Assembly: GCF_028656955.1 (NCBI RefSeq)
Contig: NZ_JAMDGY010000104.1
Coordinates: 45,569-109,568 of the forward strand
Direction: 5' to 3'
Length of the DNA stretch: 64,000 nucleotides
DNA from: Pseudomonas fontis
GTDB taxonomy: Bacteria; Pseudomonadota; Gammaproteobacteria; Pseudomonadales; Pseudomonadaceae
Positions 31,896 to 41,222 of the stretch are shown piece after piece. Numbering within the stretch: the first letter of the stretch is position 1; the number at the start of each line of letters is the position of its first letter. A program made the translations under genes and the position numbers. Under the pieces are notes generated by a model. The model did not search any database. It was not told the origin of the DNA and worked only from the letters and a program-made list of their open reading frames with translations.

Positions 31896-34447
31896 CAGAC
31901 CAGCTCCTGGGTGGTAATCAACGTGAGTTCTTCGGCGCGCACCGGGCGGCGCTGGCCGCGTTCCTTGACGAAATGGATATCCGGATCGCCAGCCTGGTCA
32001 TTGACGAAGGTGCGGAAGCGCTTGAGCTTCTCCGGGTCTTTCAGGGCATTGGCCCATTCGCATTCATAGCGCTCGACCACCAACTGCATCTGCGCTTCCA
32101 ATTCGCCAGCCAGGCCCAGGCTGTCTTCGATGATCACTGCCTTGAGGTAATCCAGGCCGCCCTCCAGGCTTTCGCGCCATACCGAGGTGCGCTGCAGCTT
32201 GTCGGCCGTGCGGATGTACAGCATCAGGAAGCGGTCGATGTAGCGGATCAGGGTGGCGTCATCAAGGTCGGTGGCAAACAGTTCGGCGTGCCGGGGGCGC
32301 ATGCCGCCATTGCCGCTGATGTACAGGTTCCAGCCCTTCTCGGTGGCAATCACCCCGACGTCCTTGCTCTGCGCTTCGGCGCATTCGCGGGTGCAACCGG
32401 ACACCGCGAACTTGAGTTTGTGCGGCGAGCGCAGGCCCTTGTAGCGGTCCTCGATCAACAGGGCCATTTTCACGCTGTCCTGCACGCCATAGCGGCACCA
32501 GGTGCTGCCCACGCAACTCTTCACCGTACGCGTGGACTTGCCGTAGGCATGCCCGGTTTCGAAACCGGCGGCAATCAGCTCGGCCCAGATATCCGGCAGT
32601 TCGTGCAACTGCGCGCCGAACAGGTCGATACGCTGGCCGCCGGTGATCTTGGTGTAGAGGTCATACTTTTTCGCCACTGCACCGATGGCGATCAAGCCGT
32701 CCGGAGTGACCTCGCCACCGGGGATGCGCGGCACCACCGAATAGGTGCCGTTCTTCTGCATGTTGGCCATGAACGTGTCATTGGTGTCCTGCAACGGCAC
32801 CAGCCAGGGTTCCTGGATCTGCCGGTTCCAGCAGGAGGCGAGAATCGAGCCCACCGTCGGCTTGCACACCGCGCAGCCCAGGTGACCTTTGCCGTGGCGG
32901 GCCAGCAACTGCTCAAAGGTCTCGATACCTTCCACCCGCACAATGGAGTAAAGCTCCTGGCGGGTATAGGCGAAGTGCTCGCACAGGCTCTTGTCGACGC
33001 TGATGCCACGCGCGGTCAGGGCATGCTCGAACACCTGCTTGAGCAGCCCGGCGCAACCGCCGCAACCGGTCGCAGCGCGGGTCTGCGACTTCAACCCGGC
33101 AAGGTCGGTGCAACCGGCGTCAATCGCGCAACAGATCGCCCCCTTGCTGACGTTGTGGCAGGAACACACAGTGGCACTGGCCGGCAAGGCATCCACGCCC
33201 AGCGCCGGGGCCGCCTGGCCCAACGGCAGAATCAGGCTGGAGGGGTCGGCCGGCAAGGTGATCGCGTTTTGCACATATTGCAGCAGGGTGTCGAAGTAGC
33301 TGTTGTCGCCCACCAGCACCGCGCCCAGGGCGTGCTTGCCATCGGCAGACACCACCAGGCGGCGATAGCTGCCGCTGGCCTCATCGATAAAACGGTAACT
33401 GCGTGCGCCGGCCGTCGCGCCATGGGCGTCACCAATCGAGCCGACATCGACACCGAGCAGCTTCAGCTTGGTGGACATGTCCGCACCGACAAAGGCGTCG
33501 GCCGGTTCGCCACACAATTGCGCGGCCACGCTGCGGGCCATCTGATAACCCGGCGCCACCAGGCCGAAGACGCTGTCGTTCCACGCGGCACACTCGCCGA
33601 CGGCATAGATGTGCGGGTCGCTGCTGCGGCACTGGCTGTCGATGGCAATGCCGCCCCGTGCCCCCAGGCCGAGCGCGCACTGCCTGGCCAGGGCGTCCTG
33701 GGGCCGGATACCGGCCGAGAAGACAATCAGGTCGGTCTCGAGGAACTCGTCACCGGCAAAGTTCATGCGGTAGCGATACTCACTGCCCGGGGTGATCGAC
33801 TGGGTGCCACGGGCCAGGTGCACGCCCACCCCCAGCGACTCGATCCGCGCCTTGAGCGCCTGGCCACCCGGCTCATCCAGCTGCACCGGCATCAGCCGTG
33901 GGGCGAATTCCACCACATGGGCTTCCAGGCCAAGGGACTTGAGTGCATTGGCGGCCTCCAGGCCGAGCAAGCCGCCCCCGACCACCACCCCGCGCCGGGC
34001 GTTCTTCGCAGCGGCCTGAATGGTGTCGAGGTCTGCCAGGGTGCGGTAGACCAGGCGCGAATCGCCCTCCGCGCCTTCGATGGGCGGCACGAAGGGATAG
34101 GAACCGGTGGCCAGCACCACCTGTGCATAGGGGAAGCAGCCAGCGGCGGTGATCACCTCGCGCCGCGCGCGGTCGATCTCCAAAACCGGCACGCCCAGGT
34201 GCAGGGTCACCCCCGGTGTCTGGTACAGCGTCGCCGCGCCGAGCGCCAGGGATTCGGCATCGCGTCCACTGAAATACTCTGACAGGTGGACACGGTCATA
34301 CGCACGCCGTGGCTCTTCGCTGAACACATGGATCTGATAGCGCGCCAACGCGCCACGTTCGACCAGTTGCTCAACCACGTGATGGCCGACCATGCCATTG
34401 CCGATCACCACCAGGTTTTGCAGATCACTCGCCAACTTGCTGTTCAT
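31895..34447 (-). CDS. nirB: Assimilatory NADH-dependent nitrite reductase large subunit NirB
   Basis: 850 residues from ATG 34447; a TTG five codons upstream is less likely. Domain order: FAD motif VVIGNGMVGHHVVEQLVERG, NAD motif VVVGGGLLGLEAANALKSLG, a BFD-like [2Fe-2S] domain (CSCHNVSKGAI ... GCGGCAGLLKQV), then the nitrite/sulfite reductase ferredoxin-like half and the siroheme/[4Fe-4S] domain (CVGSTWCRYG, FAVSGCTRECAEAQ). It makes six-electron reduction of nitrite to ammonium with NirD. The transcript starts at a sigma-54 promoter at 34653-34668 and passes a hexaloop hairpin and an intrinsic terminator before the gene, consistent with NtrC and NasT control. Confidence 0.96.
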   Translation of the reverse strand: MNSKLASDLQNLVVIGNGMVGHHVVEQLVERGALARYQIHVFSEEPRRAYDRVHLSEYFSGRDAESLALGAATLYQTPGVTLHLGVPVLEIDRARREVITAAGCFPYAQVVLATGSYPFVPPIEGAEGDSRLVYRTLADLDTIQAAAKNARRGVVVGGGLLGLEAANALKSLGLEAHVVEFAPRLMPVQLDEPGGQALKARIESLGVGVHLARGTQSITPGSEYRYRMNFAGDEFLETDLIVFSAGIRPQDALARQCALGLGARGGIAIDSQCRSSDPHIYAVGECAAWNDSVFGLVAPGYQMARSVAAQLCGEPADAFVGADMSTKLKLLGVDVGSIGDAHGATAGARSYRFIDEASGSYRRLVVSADGKHALGAVLVGDNSYFDTLLQYVQNAITLPADPSSLILPLGQAAPALGVDALPASATVCSCHNVSKGAICCAIDAGCTDLAGLKSQTRAATGCGGCAGLLKQVFEHALTARGISVDKSLCEHFAYTRQELYSIVRVEGIETFEQLLARHGKGHLGCAVCKPTVGSILASCWNRQIQEPWLVPLQDTNDTFMANMQKNGTYSVVPRIPGGEVTPDGLIAIGAVAKKYDLYTKITGGQRIDLFGAQLHELPDIWAELIAAGFETGHAYGKSTRTVKSCVGSTWCRYGVQDSVKMALLIEDRYKGLRSPHKLKFAVSGCTRECAEAQSKDVGVIATEKGWNLYISGNGGMRPRHAELFATDLDDATLIRYIDRFLMLYIRTADKLQRTSVWRESLEGGLDYLKAVIIEDSLGLAGELEAQMQLVVERYECEWANALKDPEKLKRFRTFVNDQAGDPDIHFVKERGQRRPVRAEELTLITTQELV

Positions 34448-34485
34448 AGATGTACCTGCCAAAGCCGATCCGGTTATTTCAAAGC

Positions 34486-34520
34486 AAAAAAAAACGCCTG
34501 GAACCAGAAGGTTCCAGGCG
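34486..34520 (-). terminator. Leader terminator (attenuator) upstream of nirB
   Basis: On the minus strand: perfect 11-bp stem CGCCTGGAACC/GGTTCCAGGCG with a 4-base loop, then nine T residues. It lies about 39 bp before nirB in the same direction, so the nirBD operon can be expressed only if it is read through. This fits an antitermination mechanism. Confidence 0.9.
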
Positions 34521-34591
34521 CCTTTGCCTGTTCGTGCGGCCGGCCCTTGGGCCTGACACCGTCATTGTCACCCGGGCCTGTGCTGGCCAAA

Positions 34592-34639
34592 CGATCGCCG
34601 TTGATCGACGGGGCGTCTCACTCGCTCAGTTGCGGTGAG
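34592..34639 (-). ncRNA. Putative NasT (ANTAR) binding hairpins in the nirB leader
   Basis: On the minus strand, directly after the predicted start site (about 34642): hairpin CTCACCGC-AACTGA-GCG(A)GTGAG at 34639-34617 with one bulge, then CGATC-AACGGC-GATCG at 34607-34592. The second loop has A at position 1 and G at position 4, the hexaloop rule known for ANTAR protein targets. The same AACGNC hexaloop occurs in the leaders of the reductase and transporter units. Confidence 0.6.
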
Positions 34640-34652
34640 TTGCTTACACCTA

Positions 34653-34668
34653 TGCAGCGCTTGTGCCA
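34653..34668 (-). promoter_or_regulatory. Sigma-54 promoter of nirBD
   Basis: TGGCACAAGCGCTGCA on the minus strand matches the -24/-12 consensus TGGCACG-N4-TTGCW with GG and GC separated by 10 bp. Predicted start near 34642, immediately before the leader hairpins. NtrC is the likely activator; a clear NtrC palindrome was not found. Confidence 0.75.
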
Positions 34669-34918
34669 GCTTCAATCGGGCTGGCTCCCCCGCCCCCTGC
34701 CGACCCATTAGCGAGCCCGGCCGCGGGGCGTATCAGGGGTTTTTCAGCGGCCTTTGCAACACACCCTGAACACCCCGGCCATGGCGTCCAGCCGTACCAA
34801 AACAGTGCGACATTGGCTGCCAAGCCCCAATCTGGCGCCACAACACCCGGCATTTCATGTGCACGCATTGCCCCTCAAACGCAGGGCGATCACCCGTGGC
34901 CGGTAGTTTCGCCGCAGT

Positions 34919-34934
34919 TGGCGCGGGCATTGCT
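34919..34934 (+). promoter_or_regulatory. Sigma-54 promoter of the nitrate reductase gene
   Basis: TGGCGCGGGCATTGCT, GG-N10-GC spacing, one deviation in the -24 element. Predicted start near 34945, nine bases before the hexaloop hairpin. Confidence 0.75.
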
Positions 34935-34953
34935 TTGTGTCTGTTCAAGCAAA

Positions 34954-34973
34954 GGTCGTCAACGTCGATGACC
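34954..34973 (+). ncRNA. Putative NasT (ANTAR) binding hairpin in the nitrate reductase leader
   Basis: GGTCGTC-AACGTC-GATGACC: a 7-bp stem (one G-T pair) with a hexaloop having A1 and G4. It sits at the 5' end of the predicted transcript and is followed 29 bases later by a terminator, the same layout as the NasR-controlled Klebsiella nasF leader. Confidence 0.6.
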
Positions 34974-35001
34974 CCACATCACGAACAGCAACAGACACGA
35001 C

Positions 35002-35060
35002 AAAGGCGCCGTGCAGCCCCGTTGAAAAACGAAGGGCAGCACGGCGCCTTTGTCGTTTTC
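35002..35060 (+). terminator. Leader terminator (attenuator) upstream of the nitrate reductase gene
   Basis: AAAGGCGCCGTGC at 35002-35014 pairs perfectly with GCACGGCGCCTTT at 35039-35051; the T-rich tail TTTGTCGTTTT follows. It lies 46 bp before the gene in the same direction, so it must be read through for expression. Confidence 0.85.
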
Positions 35061-35105
35061 CGCCGCCACACAACCCACCGGTGGCGGCGCTGGCGAGGAA
35101 GCGCG

Positions 35106-38100
35106 ATGACCGACAGCAACAGCAGCAAAACCGTGCGTAGCGTCTGCCCTTATTGTGGGGTGGGCTGCGGCATTGTCATGCAGGTAGAGAACAACCTGAT
35201 CGTCAAGGTCACGGGCGACAGGCAGCACCCGAGCAACTTCGGCCGCTTGTGCACCAAGGGCAGCACCTGTGGCCAACCGGTGGCCAACAGCGGGCGGATG
35301 GAGCATGCCTTCATGCGTGATGAGCGTCAGCGCGACCCGGTACGGGTCGGCATTGACCAGGCAATCTCTGCCACTGCCGAGCGCCTGCAAGCGGTGATCG
35401 ACGAGCATGGTCCCGACGCCGTGGCGCTGTATGTCAGTGGCCAGATGTCGCTGGAGGCGCAGTACCTGGCCAACAAGCTGACCAAGGGTTTTTTGCGCAG
35501 CCGCCACATCGAATCCAACTCACGGCTTTGCATGGCCAGTGCCAGCAGCGGCTACAAGCAGTCATTGGGTGCCGACGGCCCACCGGGGGCGTACAGCGAC
35601 TTTGAGCACAGCGATGTATTCCTGGTGATCGGCGCGAACATGGCCGACTGTCACCCCATCCTGTTCCTGCGCCTGCTCGATCGGGTCAAGGCCGGGGCCA
35701 AGCTGATCGTGGTCGATCCACGGCGCACCAGTACTGCCGACAAGGCCGACCTGTACCTGCAAATCGCAGCCGGTAGCGACCTGGCCCTGCTCAATGGTTT
35801 GCTGCACTTGCTGGTGAAGAACGGCCATACCCGCGCGGATTTCATTGCAGCCTTTACCGAGGGCTGGGAGGTCATGCCGGGCTTTCTCGAGGATTACCCG
35901 CCGCAGCGGGTGGCCGAGCTGACCGGGCTTGCCGAAAGCGACATCCGTCAGGCTGCGCAGTGGCTGGGCGAGGCGGCCAACTGGATGAGTTGCTGGACCA
36001 TGGGCCTCAACCAGAGCGTGCAAGGCACTTGGCACACCAATGCCCTGTGCAACCTGCACCTGGCCACTGGCGCCATCTGCCGCCAGGGCAGCGGCCCTTT
36101 CTCGCTGACCGGGCAACCCAACGCCATGGGCGGGCGCGAAATGGGCTACATGGGCCCCGGCCTGCCGGGCCAGCGCTCGGCGCTTGACGCCGCTGACCGT
36201 GCGTTCGTCGAGCACCTCTGGGGAATCGCGCCCGACAGCCTGCGCGCTGAAGGTAGCGACGGCACCGTGGCCCTGTTCGAGGCCATGGCCGCCGGTGCAA
36301 TCAAAGCCTGCTGGATTATCTGCAGCAACCCGGTGGCCAGCGTACCCAACCGGCAGAAGGTCATCGAGGCGCTACAGAACGCCGAGCTGGTGATCACCCA
36401 GGACGCCTACCTGGACACTGAAACCAACCGTTACGCCGACATCCTCCTGCCTGGCGCACTGTGGGCGGAAGCCGAGGGGGTGATGATCAATTCCGAGCGC
36501 AACCTGACGTTGATGCAGCAGGCCGTGAAACCGCCTGGCGACAGTTTGGCCGATTGGCAGATCATTGCCCGCGTAGCCTGCGCCATGGGCTTTGCCGAGG
36601 CCTTCAGCTATGCCAGCGCCGCCGAGGTGTTCGAAGAGATCAAGCGCGCCTGGAACCCCAAGACCGGCTATGACATTCGCGGTGCCAGCTACCCCCGCCT
36701 GCGCGAGCAGCCGCTGCAATGGCCCTGCGCTGCACCCGACAGCCCCGCGCGCAACCCGCTGCGCTACCTCAATACCGGCCTCAGCCAACAGCTCACTGTG
36801 GCGGCCGACGGCAGCCAGCCGGCCCTGGCCTTTGCCACCGCCAGCGGCAAGGCGCAGTTCTTTGCCCGCCCTCACCTGCCGCCTGCTGAACTGCCTGACG
36901 ACGCCTTCCCCCTGGTGCTCAATACCGGGCGCCTGCAACACCAATGGCACACGCTGACCAAGACCGGCAAGGTGCCCAGCCTGAACCGGCTCAACCCCGG
37001 CCCCATGCTGGAGGTCCATCCCAGCGACGCCGCCCGCCTGGGCATCACCGAAGGCAACAGCGTGGAGATCCGCTCCCGGCGGGGCCTGGCGCGGTTGCCG
37101 GCCATCATCAGTGAGCGTGTGCGGCCTGGCAACTGTTTTGCGCCGTTCCACTGGAACGACGTGTTCGGCGAGCACCTCGCGGTCAACGCCATCACCAGTG
37201 ACGCCGTCGACTCCACGTCCCTGCAACCGGCGTTCAAGTTTTGCGCCGTCAGCCTTCAGGCCATTGCCGCTGAACCACTGTCGCAGCAACACCAACCGTC
37301 GCTGGCCGGCACTGCCCCCTCCAGCGCGCAACAGATCGAGGCCTTCGCCCGCGCGCTCAACCTCGACATCCCTGTACAGGTGCAACTGAGCGCGGATGAG
37401 CAGGTCTACCTGCAGGGTTACCTGCTCGGCCTGCGCAGTGCTGAGCGTCAACCGCTCGGCGTGCCCACCCTGCCCGCTTGCGCCCCCTTGCCTGCCGACA
37501 AGCGCCTGCTGCTGAACGGTCTGCTGGCGGGATTGTTTTCTCGCTCAGACGCGGACGATATTGCCCTCGCCCAGGCGCCCCTGGCCAACTCCACGCACTG
37601 GCTGGTGCTCTGGGGTTCGCAGACCGGCAACAGCGAAACCCTCGCGCAGACCCTGGCCCAGCGCCTGAGCAGCGCCGGCCACACTGCCCGCCTGAAAGCC
37701 ATGGACGAAGCCGGCTTGGACGACCTGAAAAGCGCTGCCGGCGTGCTCCTGGTGACCAGCACCTTTGGCGATGGCGACCCGCCCGACAATGCCAGCGGCT
37801 TCTGGAGCGTCTTGCAAGGCGCCGAAACTCAAGCCTTGGCCAACAGCCGCTACAGCGTGCTGGCCCTGGGTGACTCCAGCTACGACCAGTTCTGTGGCTT
37901 TGGCCGCAAGCTGGACGAGCGCCTGGCATCGCTGGGTGCCGAACGCTTGCAGGCACGCCTGGAATGCGAGCCGGATGACCAGGTGCCGGCAGAGCGCTGG
38001 ATGGCGCGTATTTGCGCCGAACTGGCGAGCAGCACGCCGACCACGGCCGCACCCCCTGCCCGCGCAGAAAGCAGCCCTTACAGCCGCCACAGCCCGCTGC

Positions 38101-39194
38101 GCACCCGGGTGCTGCACAATCAATTGCTCAACGGCCCCGGGGCGGAAAAAGAGACCCGGCATATCGCCTTCGATCTACAGGGCCATGACTTCCCCTACCA
38201 GGCCGGCGATGCCCTCGGCATCTGGCCAAGCAATGACCCGCAGTACATCAGCGCCCTGCTCGATACCCTGCAACTGGACGGCACGCTCAGCGTTGAGTTG
38301 AAAGACCAGCCCGCCATGCCCCTGCGTGAAGCCTTGCAAGACCACCTGGAGATCGCCCGCATCACGGCGCAGCAGTTGCAGTGGGTCAGCGAGCGGTGTG
38401 CCGGTTCGCTGTTGCATACCCTGCTCAGCGACGACAACCCGGCCCCGCTCAAAGGCTGGCTGTGGGGGCGGCAACTGCTCGACCTGTTGCGCGAACACCC
38501 GGTCAGCCTCAGCGCCGACGAGTTGGTCGGCCTGCTCAAGCCCTTGCAGCCACGGCTGTACTCGATTTCTTCGAGCCCCAGGGTCAACCCGCACGAGGTA
38601 CACATCACCCTGTCTACCGTGCGTTATGAGCATGCCCGGCAGCCACGTGGCGGGGTCTGTTCAAGCTTTCTTGCCGACCGCAGTGCAAGCCAGCCGGTGC
38701 GCATCTTTCTCCAGCGCTCGACGCACTTTCACCTGCCGCAGGACCCGCAATTGCCGCTGATCATGATTGGCCCAGGCACCGGCATTGGGCCGTTTCGGGC
38801 CTTCCTGCAAGAGCGCGAAGCCATGGGCGGAACTGGCAAGAACTGGCTGTTCTTTGGCGAGCAACGGGTACTCAGCGACTTTTATTATCACCAGGAACTG
38901 CGCGCCTGGCAGCGCAGCGGCCTGCTCAGCCGGTTGGACACCGCGTTCTCGCGCGATCAGGCCGAGAAAATCTACGTGCAGCAACGCATGCTCGAAGAAG
39001 GCGCACAGCTCTGGCGCTGGCTGGAGCAAGGGGCGCATGTCTACGTGTGCGGCGATGCCAGCCGCATGGCCAAGGATGTCGATGCGGTGCTGAAAAAGAT
39101 CGTCCAGGTACACGGCAGGATGAGCAGCGGCGAGGCGGCCCTGTATGTCAGTGGCATGAGCAAGGAGCGCCGCTACCTGCGCGATGTGTATTGA
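35106..39194 (+). CDS. Assimilatory nitrate reductase fused to CysJ-like diflavin reductase
   Basis: 1362 residues from ATG 35106. The N-terminal ~730 residues are a molybdopterin nitrate reductase of the NasA/NapA type with the [4Fe-4S] site Cys14, Cys17, Cys21 and Cys49 (CPYCGVGCG ... LCTKGSTCG). From about 830 comes a flavodoxin domain (WGSQTGNSE ... TSTFGDGDPPDNASGFW), then FAD-binding (RLYSISSSP, GGVCSSFLAD) and NADP-binding parts (MIGPGTGIGPFRAFLQERE, FFGEQR). The fusion lets one chain pass electrons from NADPH to nitrate. It has its own sigma-54 promoter and attenuated leader and lies back to back with nirBD. Such fusions are known in Pseudomonas. Confidence 0.93.
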   Translation: MTDSNSSKTVRSVCPYCGVGCGIVMQVENNLIVKVTGDRQHPSNFGRLCTKGSTCGQPVANSGRMEHAFMRDERQRDPVRVGIDQAISATAERLQAVIDEHGPDAVALYVSGQMSLEAQYLANKLTKGFLRSRHIESNSRLCMASASSGYKQSLGADGPPGAYSDFEHSDVFLVIGANMADCHPILFLRLLDRVKAGAKLIVVDPRRTSTADKADLYLQIAAGSDLALLNGLLHLLVKNGHTRADFIAAFTEGWEVMPGFLEDYPPQRVAELTGLAESDIRQAAQWLGEAANWMSCWTMGLNQSVQGTWHTNALCNLHLATGAICRQGSGPFSLTGQPNAMGGREMGYMGPGLPGQRSALDAADRAFVEHLWGIAPDSLRAEGSDGTVALFEAMAAGAIKACWIICSNPVASVPNRQKVIEALQNAELVITQDAYLDTETNRYADILLPGALWAEAEGVMINSERNLTLMQQAVKPPGDSLADWQIIARVACAMGFAEAFSYASAAEVFEEIKRAWNPKTGYDIRGASYPRLREQPLQWPCAAPDSPARNPLRYLNTGLSQQLTVAADGSQPALAFATASGKAQFFARPHLPPAELPDDAFPLVLNTGRLQHQWHTLTKTGKVPSLNRLNPGPMLEVHPSDAARLGITEGNSVEIRSRRGLARLPAIISERVRPGNCFAPFHWNDVFGEHLAVNAITSDAVDSTSLQPAFKFCAVSLQAIAAEPLSQQHQPSLAGTAPSSAQQIEAFARALNLDIPVQVQLSADEQVYLQGYLLGLRSAERQPLGVPTLPACAPLPADKRLLLNGLLAGLFSRSDADDIALAQAPLANSTHWLVLWGSQTGNSETLAQTLAQRLSSAGHTARLKAMDEAGLDDLKSAAGVLLVTSTFGDGDPPDNASGFWSVLQGAETQALANSRYSVLALGDSSYDQFCGFGRKLDERLASLGAERLQARLECEPDDQVPAERWMARICAELASSTPTTAAPPARAESSPYSRHSPLRTRVLHNQLLNGPGAEKETRHIAFDLQGHDFPYQAGDALGIWPSNDPQYISALLDTLQLDGTLSVELKDQPAMPLREALQDHLEIARITAQQLQWVSERCAGSLLHTLLSDDNPAPLKGWLWGRQLLDLLREHPVSLSADELVGLLKPLQPRLYSISSSPRVNPHEVHITLSTVRYEHARQPRGGVCSSFLADRSASQPVRIFLQRSTHFHLPQDPQLPLIMIGPGTGIGPFRAFLQEREAMGGTGKNWLFFGEQRVLSDFYYHQELRAWQRSGLLSRLDTAFSRDQAEKIYVQQRMLEEGAQLWRWLEQGAHVYVCGDASRMAKDVDAVLKKIVQVHGRMSSGEAALYVSGMSKERRYLRDVY

Positions 39195-39211
39195 GCGCCG
39201 GCCCGGTGCTC

Positions 39212-39227
39212 CGGCACGGCTATTGCT
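39212..39227 (+). promoter_or_regulatory. Sigma-54 promoter of nasST
   Basis: CGGCACGGCTATTGCT: only the first base differs from TGGCACG-N4-TTGCW, with GG-N10-GC spacing. Predicted start near 39238. A strong GC-rich hairpin follows at 39243-39276 but has no T-run, so this leader is not attenuated like the other three. Confidence 0.75.
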
Positions 39228-39312
39228 CGCTCAGCAACAAAACCGCCCGACCGGCTGCAGCAGCCCGGCCGGGCGGCGACCTTTGGTGGCAGCAGTTTTC
39301 AGGAACGACCCT

Positions 39313-40506
39313 ATGAGTGATGGCCTGCTTTCGCACTCCCTGGCCTGGGTGGCGGGCAGCGATGCCCCGGAAAAGAACGTACTCAACCTCGGCTACATGC
39401 CGCTGAGCGATTGCGCCTCGGTGGTGGTGGCCGCGACCCAGGGCTTTGCCCAGCCCTACGGCTTGACCCTGAACCTGCACCGTCAGGCCTCCTGGGCGGG
39501 CATCAACGACAAGCTGCTCAGCGGCGAGCTGGATGCCGCCCACAGCCTGTACGGCATGATCTACGCCACTCAGCTCGGCATCAGCGGTGCGCCCGCCACC
39601 CCCATGGCAGTGCTGATGGGCCTGAACCAGAACGGCCAATGCATCAACTTGTCCCAGCCGCTCAAGGAGCAAGGCGTGACCAGCGCCGGTGCGTTGAAGC
39701 AACGCGTGCACCAAAGCGGGACGAAACTTACCTTCGCGCAGACCTTCCCCACTGGCACCCATGCCATGTGGTTGTATTACTGGCTGGCCAGCCAGGGCAT
39801 TCACCCGTTGCAGGACGTCACCAGCGTGGTGGTGCCGCCGCCGCAAATGCTCGCGCACCTGGCCGCTGGGCGTATCGACGGCTTTTGCGTAGGCGAACCC
39901 TGGAGCGCCGACGCGGTGCAACAGGGTCAGGGCTTTACCCTGGCGACCAGCCAGAGTATCTGGCCGGACCACCCGGAGAAGGCCCTGGCGTGTACCCGCG
40001 AGTTCGTCGAGCGCTACCCCAATACCGCCCGCACCCTGGTCATGGCCGTGCTCGAAGCCAGCCGCTTTATCGAGCAAAGCCGAGAGAACCGCAGCAGCAC
40101 GGCGCAACTGCTGAGCGGGCGCGACTACCTCGATGCGCCCCTGGCCAGCATCCAGCCGCGCCTGCTCGGTGACTACCACGACGGGCTGGGCAACCACTGG
40201 CACGACGCGCACCCGCTGCGCTTTCACAATCACGGTGCGGCCAATTACCCCTACCTGTCCGATGGCATGTGGTTCATGACCCAGTTCCGCCGCTGGGGCC
40301 TGCTGCGAGAAGACCCCGACTACCTCGCGGTGGCCCGCCAGGTGCAGCAACTGCAGCTGTACAACGATGCAGCCACGGCCCTGGACATCGCCGTGCCGAG
40401 CCAGCCGATGCGCGCTAGCCAGTTGCTCGATGGCAGCCAGTGGGACGGCCGCGACCCCGCCGGCTATGCGCGCAGCTTTGCGCTGCATGCCCTTGATGAT
40501 CTCTGA
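39313..40506 (+). CDS. nasS: Nitrate/nitrite sensor protein NasS
   Basis: 397 residues of the NrtA/CmpA periplasmic-binding fold (LNLGYMPLSDCASVVVAATQ, QTFPTGTHAMWLYYWLASQG, IDGFCVGEPWSADAVQQGQG) but without a signal peptide, which is typical of NasS, the cytoplasmic nitrate sensor. Without nitrate NasS holds NasT; nitrate releases it. ATG 39313 is preceded by AGGA. nasT follows after 15 bp. An ABC-transporter binding protein is the alternative, excluded by lack of an export signal and by the linked ANTAR gene. Confidence 0.93.
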   Translation: MSDGLLSHSLAWVAGSDAPEKNVLNLGYMPLSDCASVVVAATQGFAQPYGLTLNLHRQASWAGINDKLLSGELDAAHSLYGMIYATQLGISGAPATPMAVLMGLNQNGQCINLSQPLKEQGVTSAGALKQRVHQSGTKLTFAQTFPTGTHAMWLYYWLASQGIHPLQDVTSVVVPPPQMLAHLAAGRIDGFCVGEPWSADAVQQGQGFTLATSQSIWPDHPEKALACTREFVERYPNTARTLVMAVLEASRFIEQSRENRSSTAQLLSGRDYLDAPLASIQPRLLGDYHDGLGNHWHDAHPLRFHNHGAANYPYLSDGMWFMTQFRRWGLLREDPDYLAVARQVQQLQLYNDAATALDIAVPSQPMRASQLLDGSQWDGRDPAGYARSFALHALDDL

Positions 40507-40521
40507 CAGGAGCTGGCCGCC

Positions 40522-41097
40522 ATGCTGCGTATCCTGCTGATCAACGACACCTCGAAACGGGTCGGGCGCTTGCGCGCGGCGCTCAGTGAAGCGGGGTTCG
40601 AGGTCATCGACGAATCCGGCCTGACCATCGACTTGCCTGCACGGGTCGAAGCGCTGCGCCCGGACGTGGTGTTGATCGATACCGAGTCCCCCAGCCGCGA
40701 TGTCATGGAGCAAGTGGTGCTGGTGACCCGCGATCAGCCACGGCCGATCGTCATGTTCACCGACGAGCACGATCCTGGGGTAATGCGCCAGGCGATCAAG
40801 GCCGGGGTCAGCGCCTATATCGTCGAAGGCATCCACGCCCAACGCTTGCAGCCGATCCTCGATGTGGCCATGGCGCGCTTTGAAAGCGACCAGGTGCTGC
40901 GCACCCAGTTGCAGGCCCGCGATCAACAACTGGCGGAGCGCAAGCGGGTGGAGCTGGCCAAGGGCATGCTGATGAAAATGAAGCACTGCAACGAGGAAGA
41001 GGCCTATACCCTGATGCGCCGCCAGGCCATGAGCCGGCAGCAGAAGCTGATTCAGGTTGCCGAACAGATCATCGCCATGAACGAGCTGCTCGGCTGA
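40522..41097 (+). CDS. nasT: ANTAR-domain transcription antiterminator NasT
   Basis: 191 residues: receiver-like N-terminal domain (LRILLINDTSKRVGRLRAAL; acidic DTES near residue 53) and a C-terminal ANTAR three-helix RNA-binding domain (ERKRVELAKGMLMKMKHCNE, then EAYTLMRRQAMSRQQKLIQV). AGGAG lies ahead of the start. NasT binds hexaloop hairpins in nitrate-gene leaders and prevents termination when released from NasS. Three such leaders are present in this window (34592-34639, 34954-34973, 41253-41272). Confidence 0.94.
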   Translation: MLRILLINDTSKRVGRLRAALSEAGFEVIDESGLTIDLPARVEALRPDVVLIDTESPSRDVMEQVVLVTRDQPRPIVMFTDEHDPGVMRQAIKAGVSAYIVEGIHAQRLQPILDVAMARFESDQVLRTQLQARDQQLAERKRVELAKGMLMKMKHCNEEEAYTLMRRQAMSRQQKLIQVAEQIIAMNELLG

Positions 41098-41222
41098 ATG
41101 CCCCACAACGCAGCAGCCCTGCACCATCAAGGGTCTGCACTGGCGAAAGCAGCGCGCGTCGCCCCCCCGGCAACAGCCTGGAACGCTGGAGCTTGAGCAC
41201 TCCAGCCCGGCGCAGCAAACAC

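Noticed and set aside
31466..34282. 938-codon open frame on the plus strand
   Set aside because: It is the antisense shadow of nirB/nirD, has no motif and no ribosome site; long shadows are common in GC-rich DNA.
34617..34639. First nirB leader hairpin as a full ANTAR consensus hairpin
   Set aside because: Its loop AACTGA has T, not G, at position 4 and the stem has a bulge, so I keep it only as a possible partner of the second hairpin.
39243..39276. GC-rich hairpin in the nasS leader as a fourth NasT-controlled attenuator
   Set aside because: No T-run follows and no AACGNC hexaloop is present.
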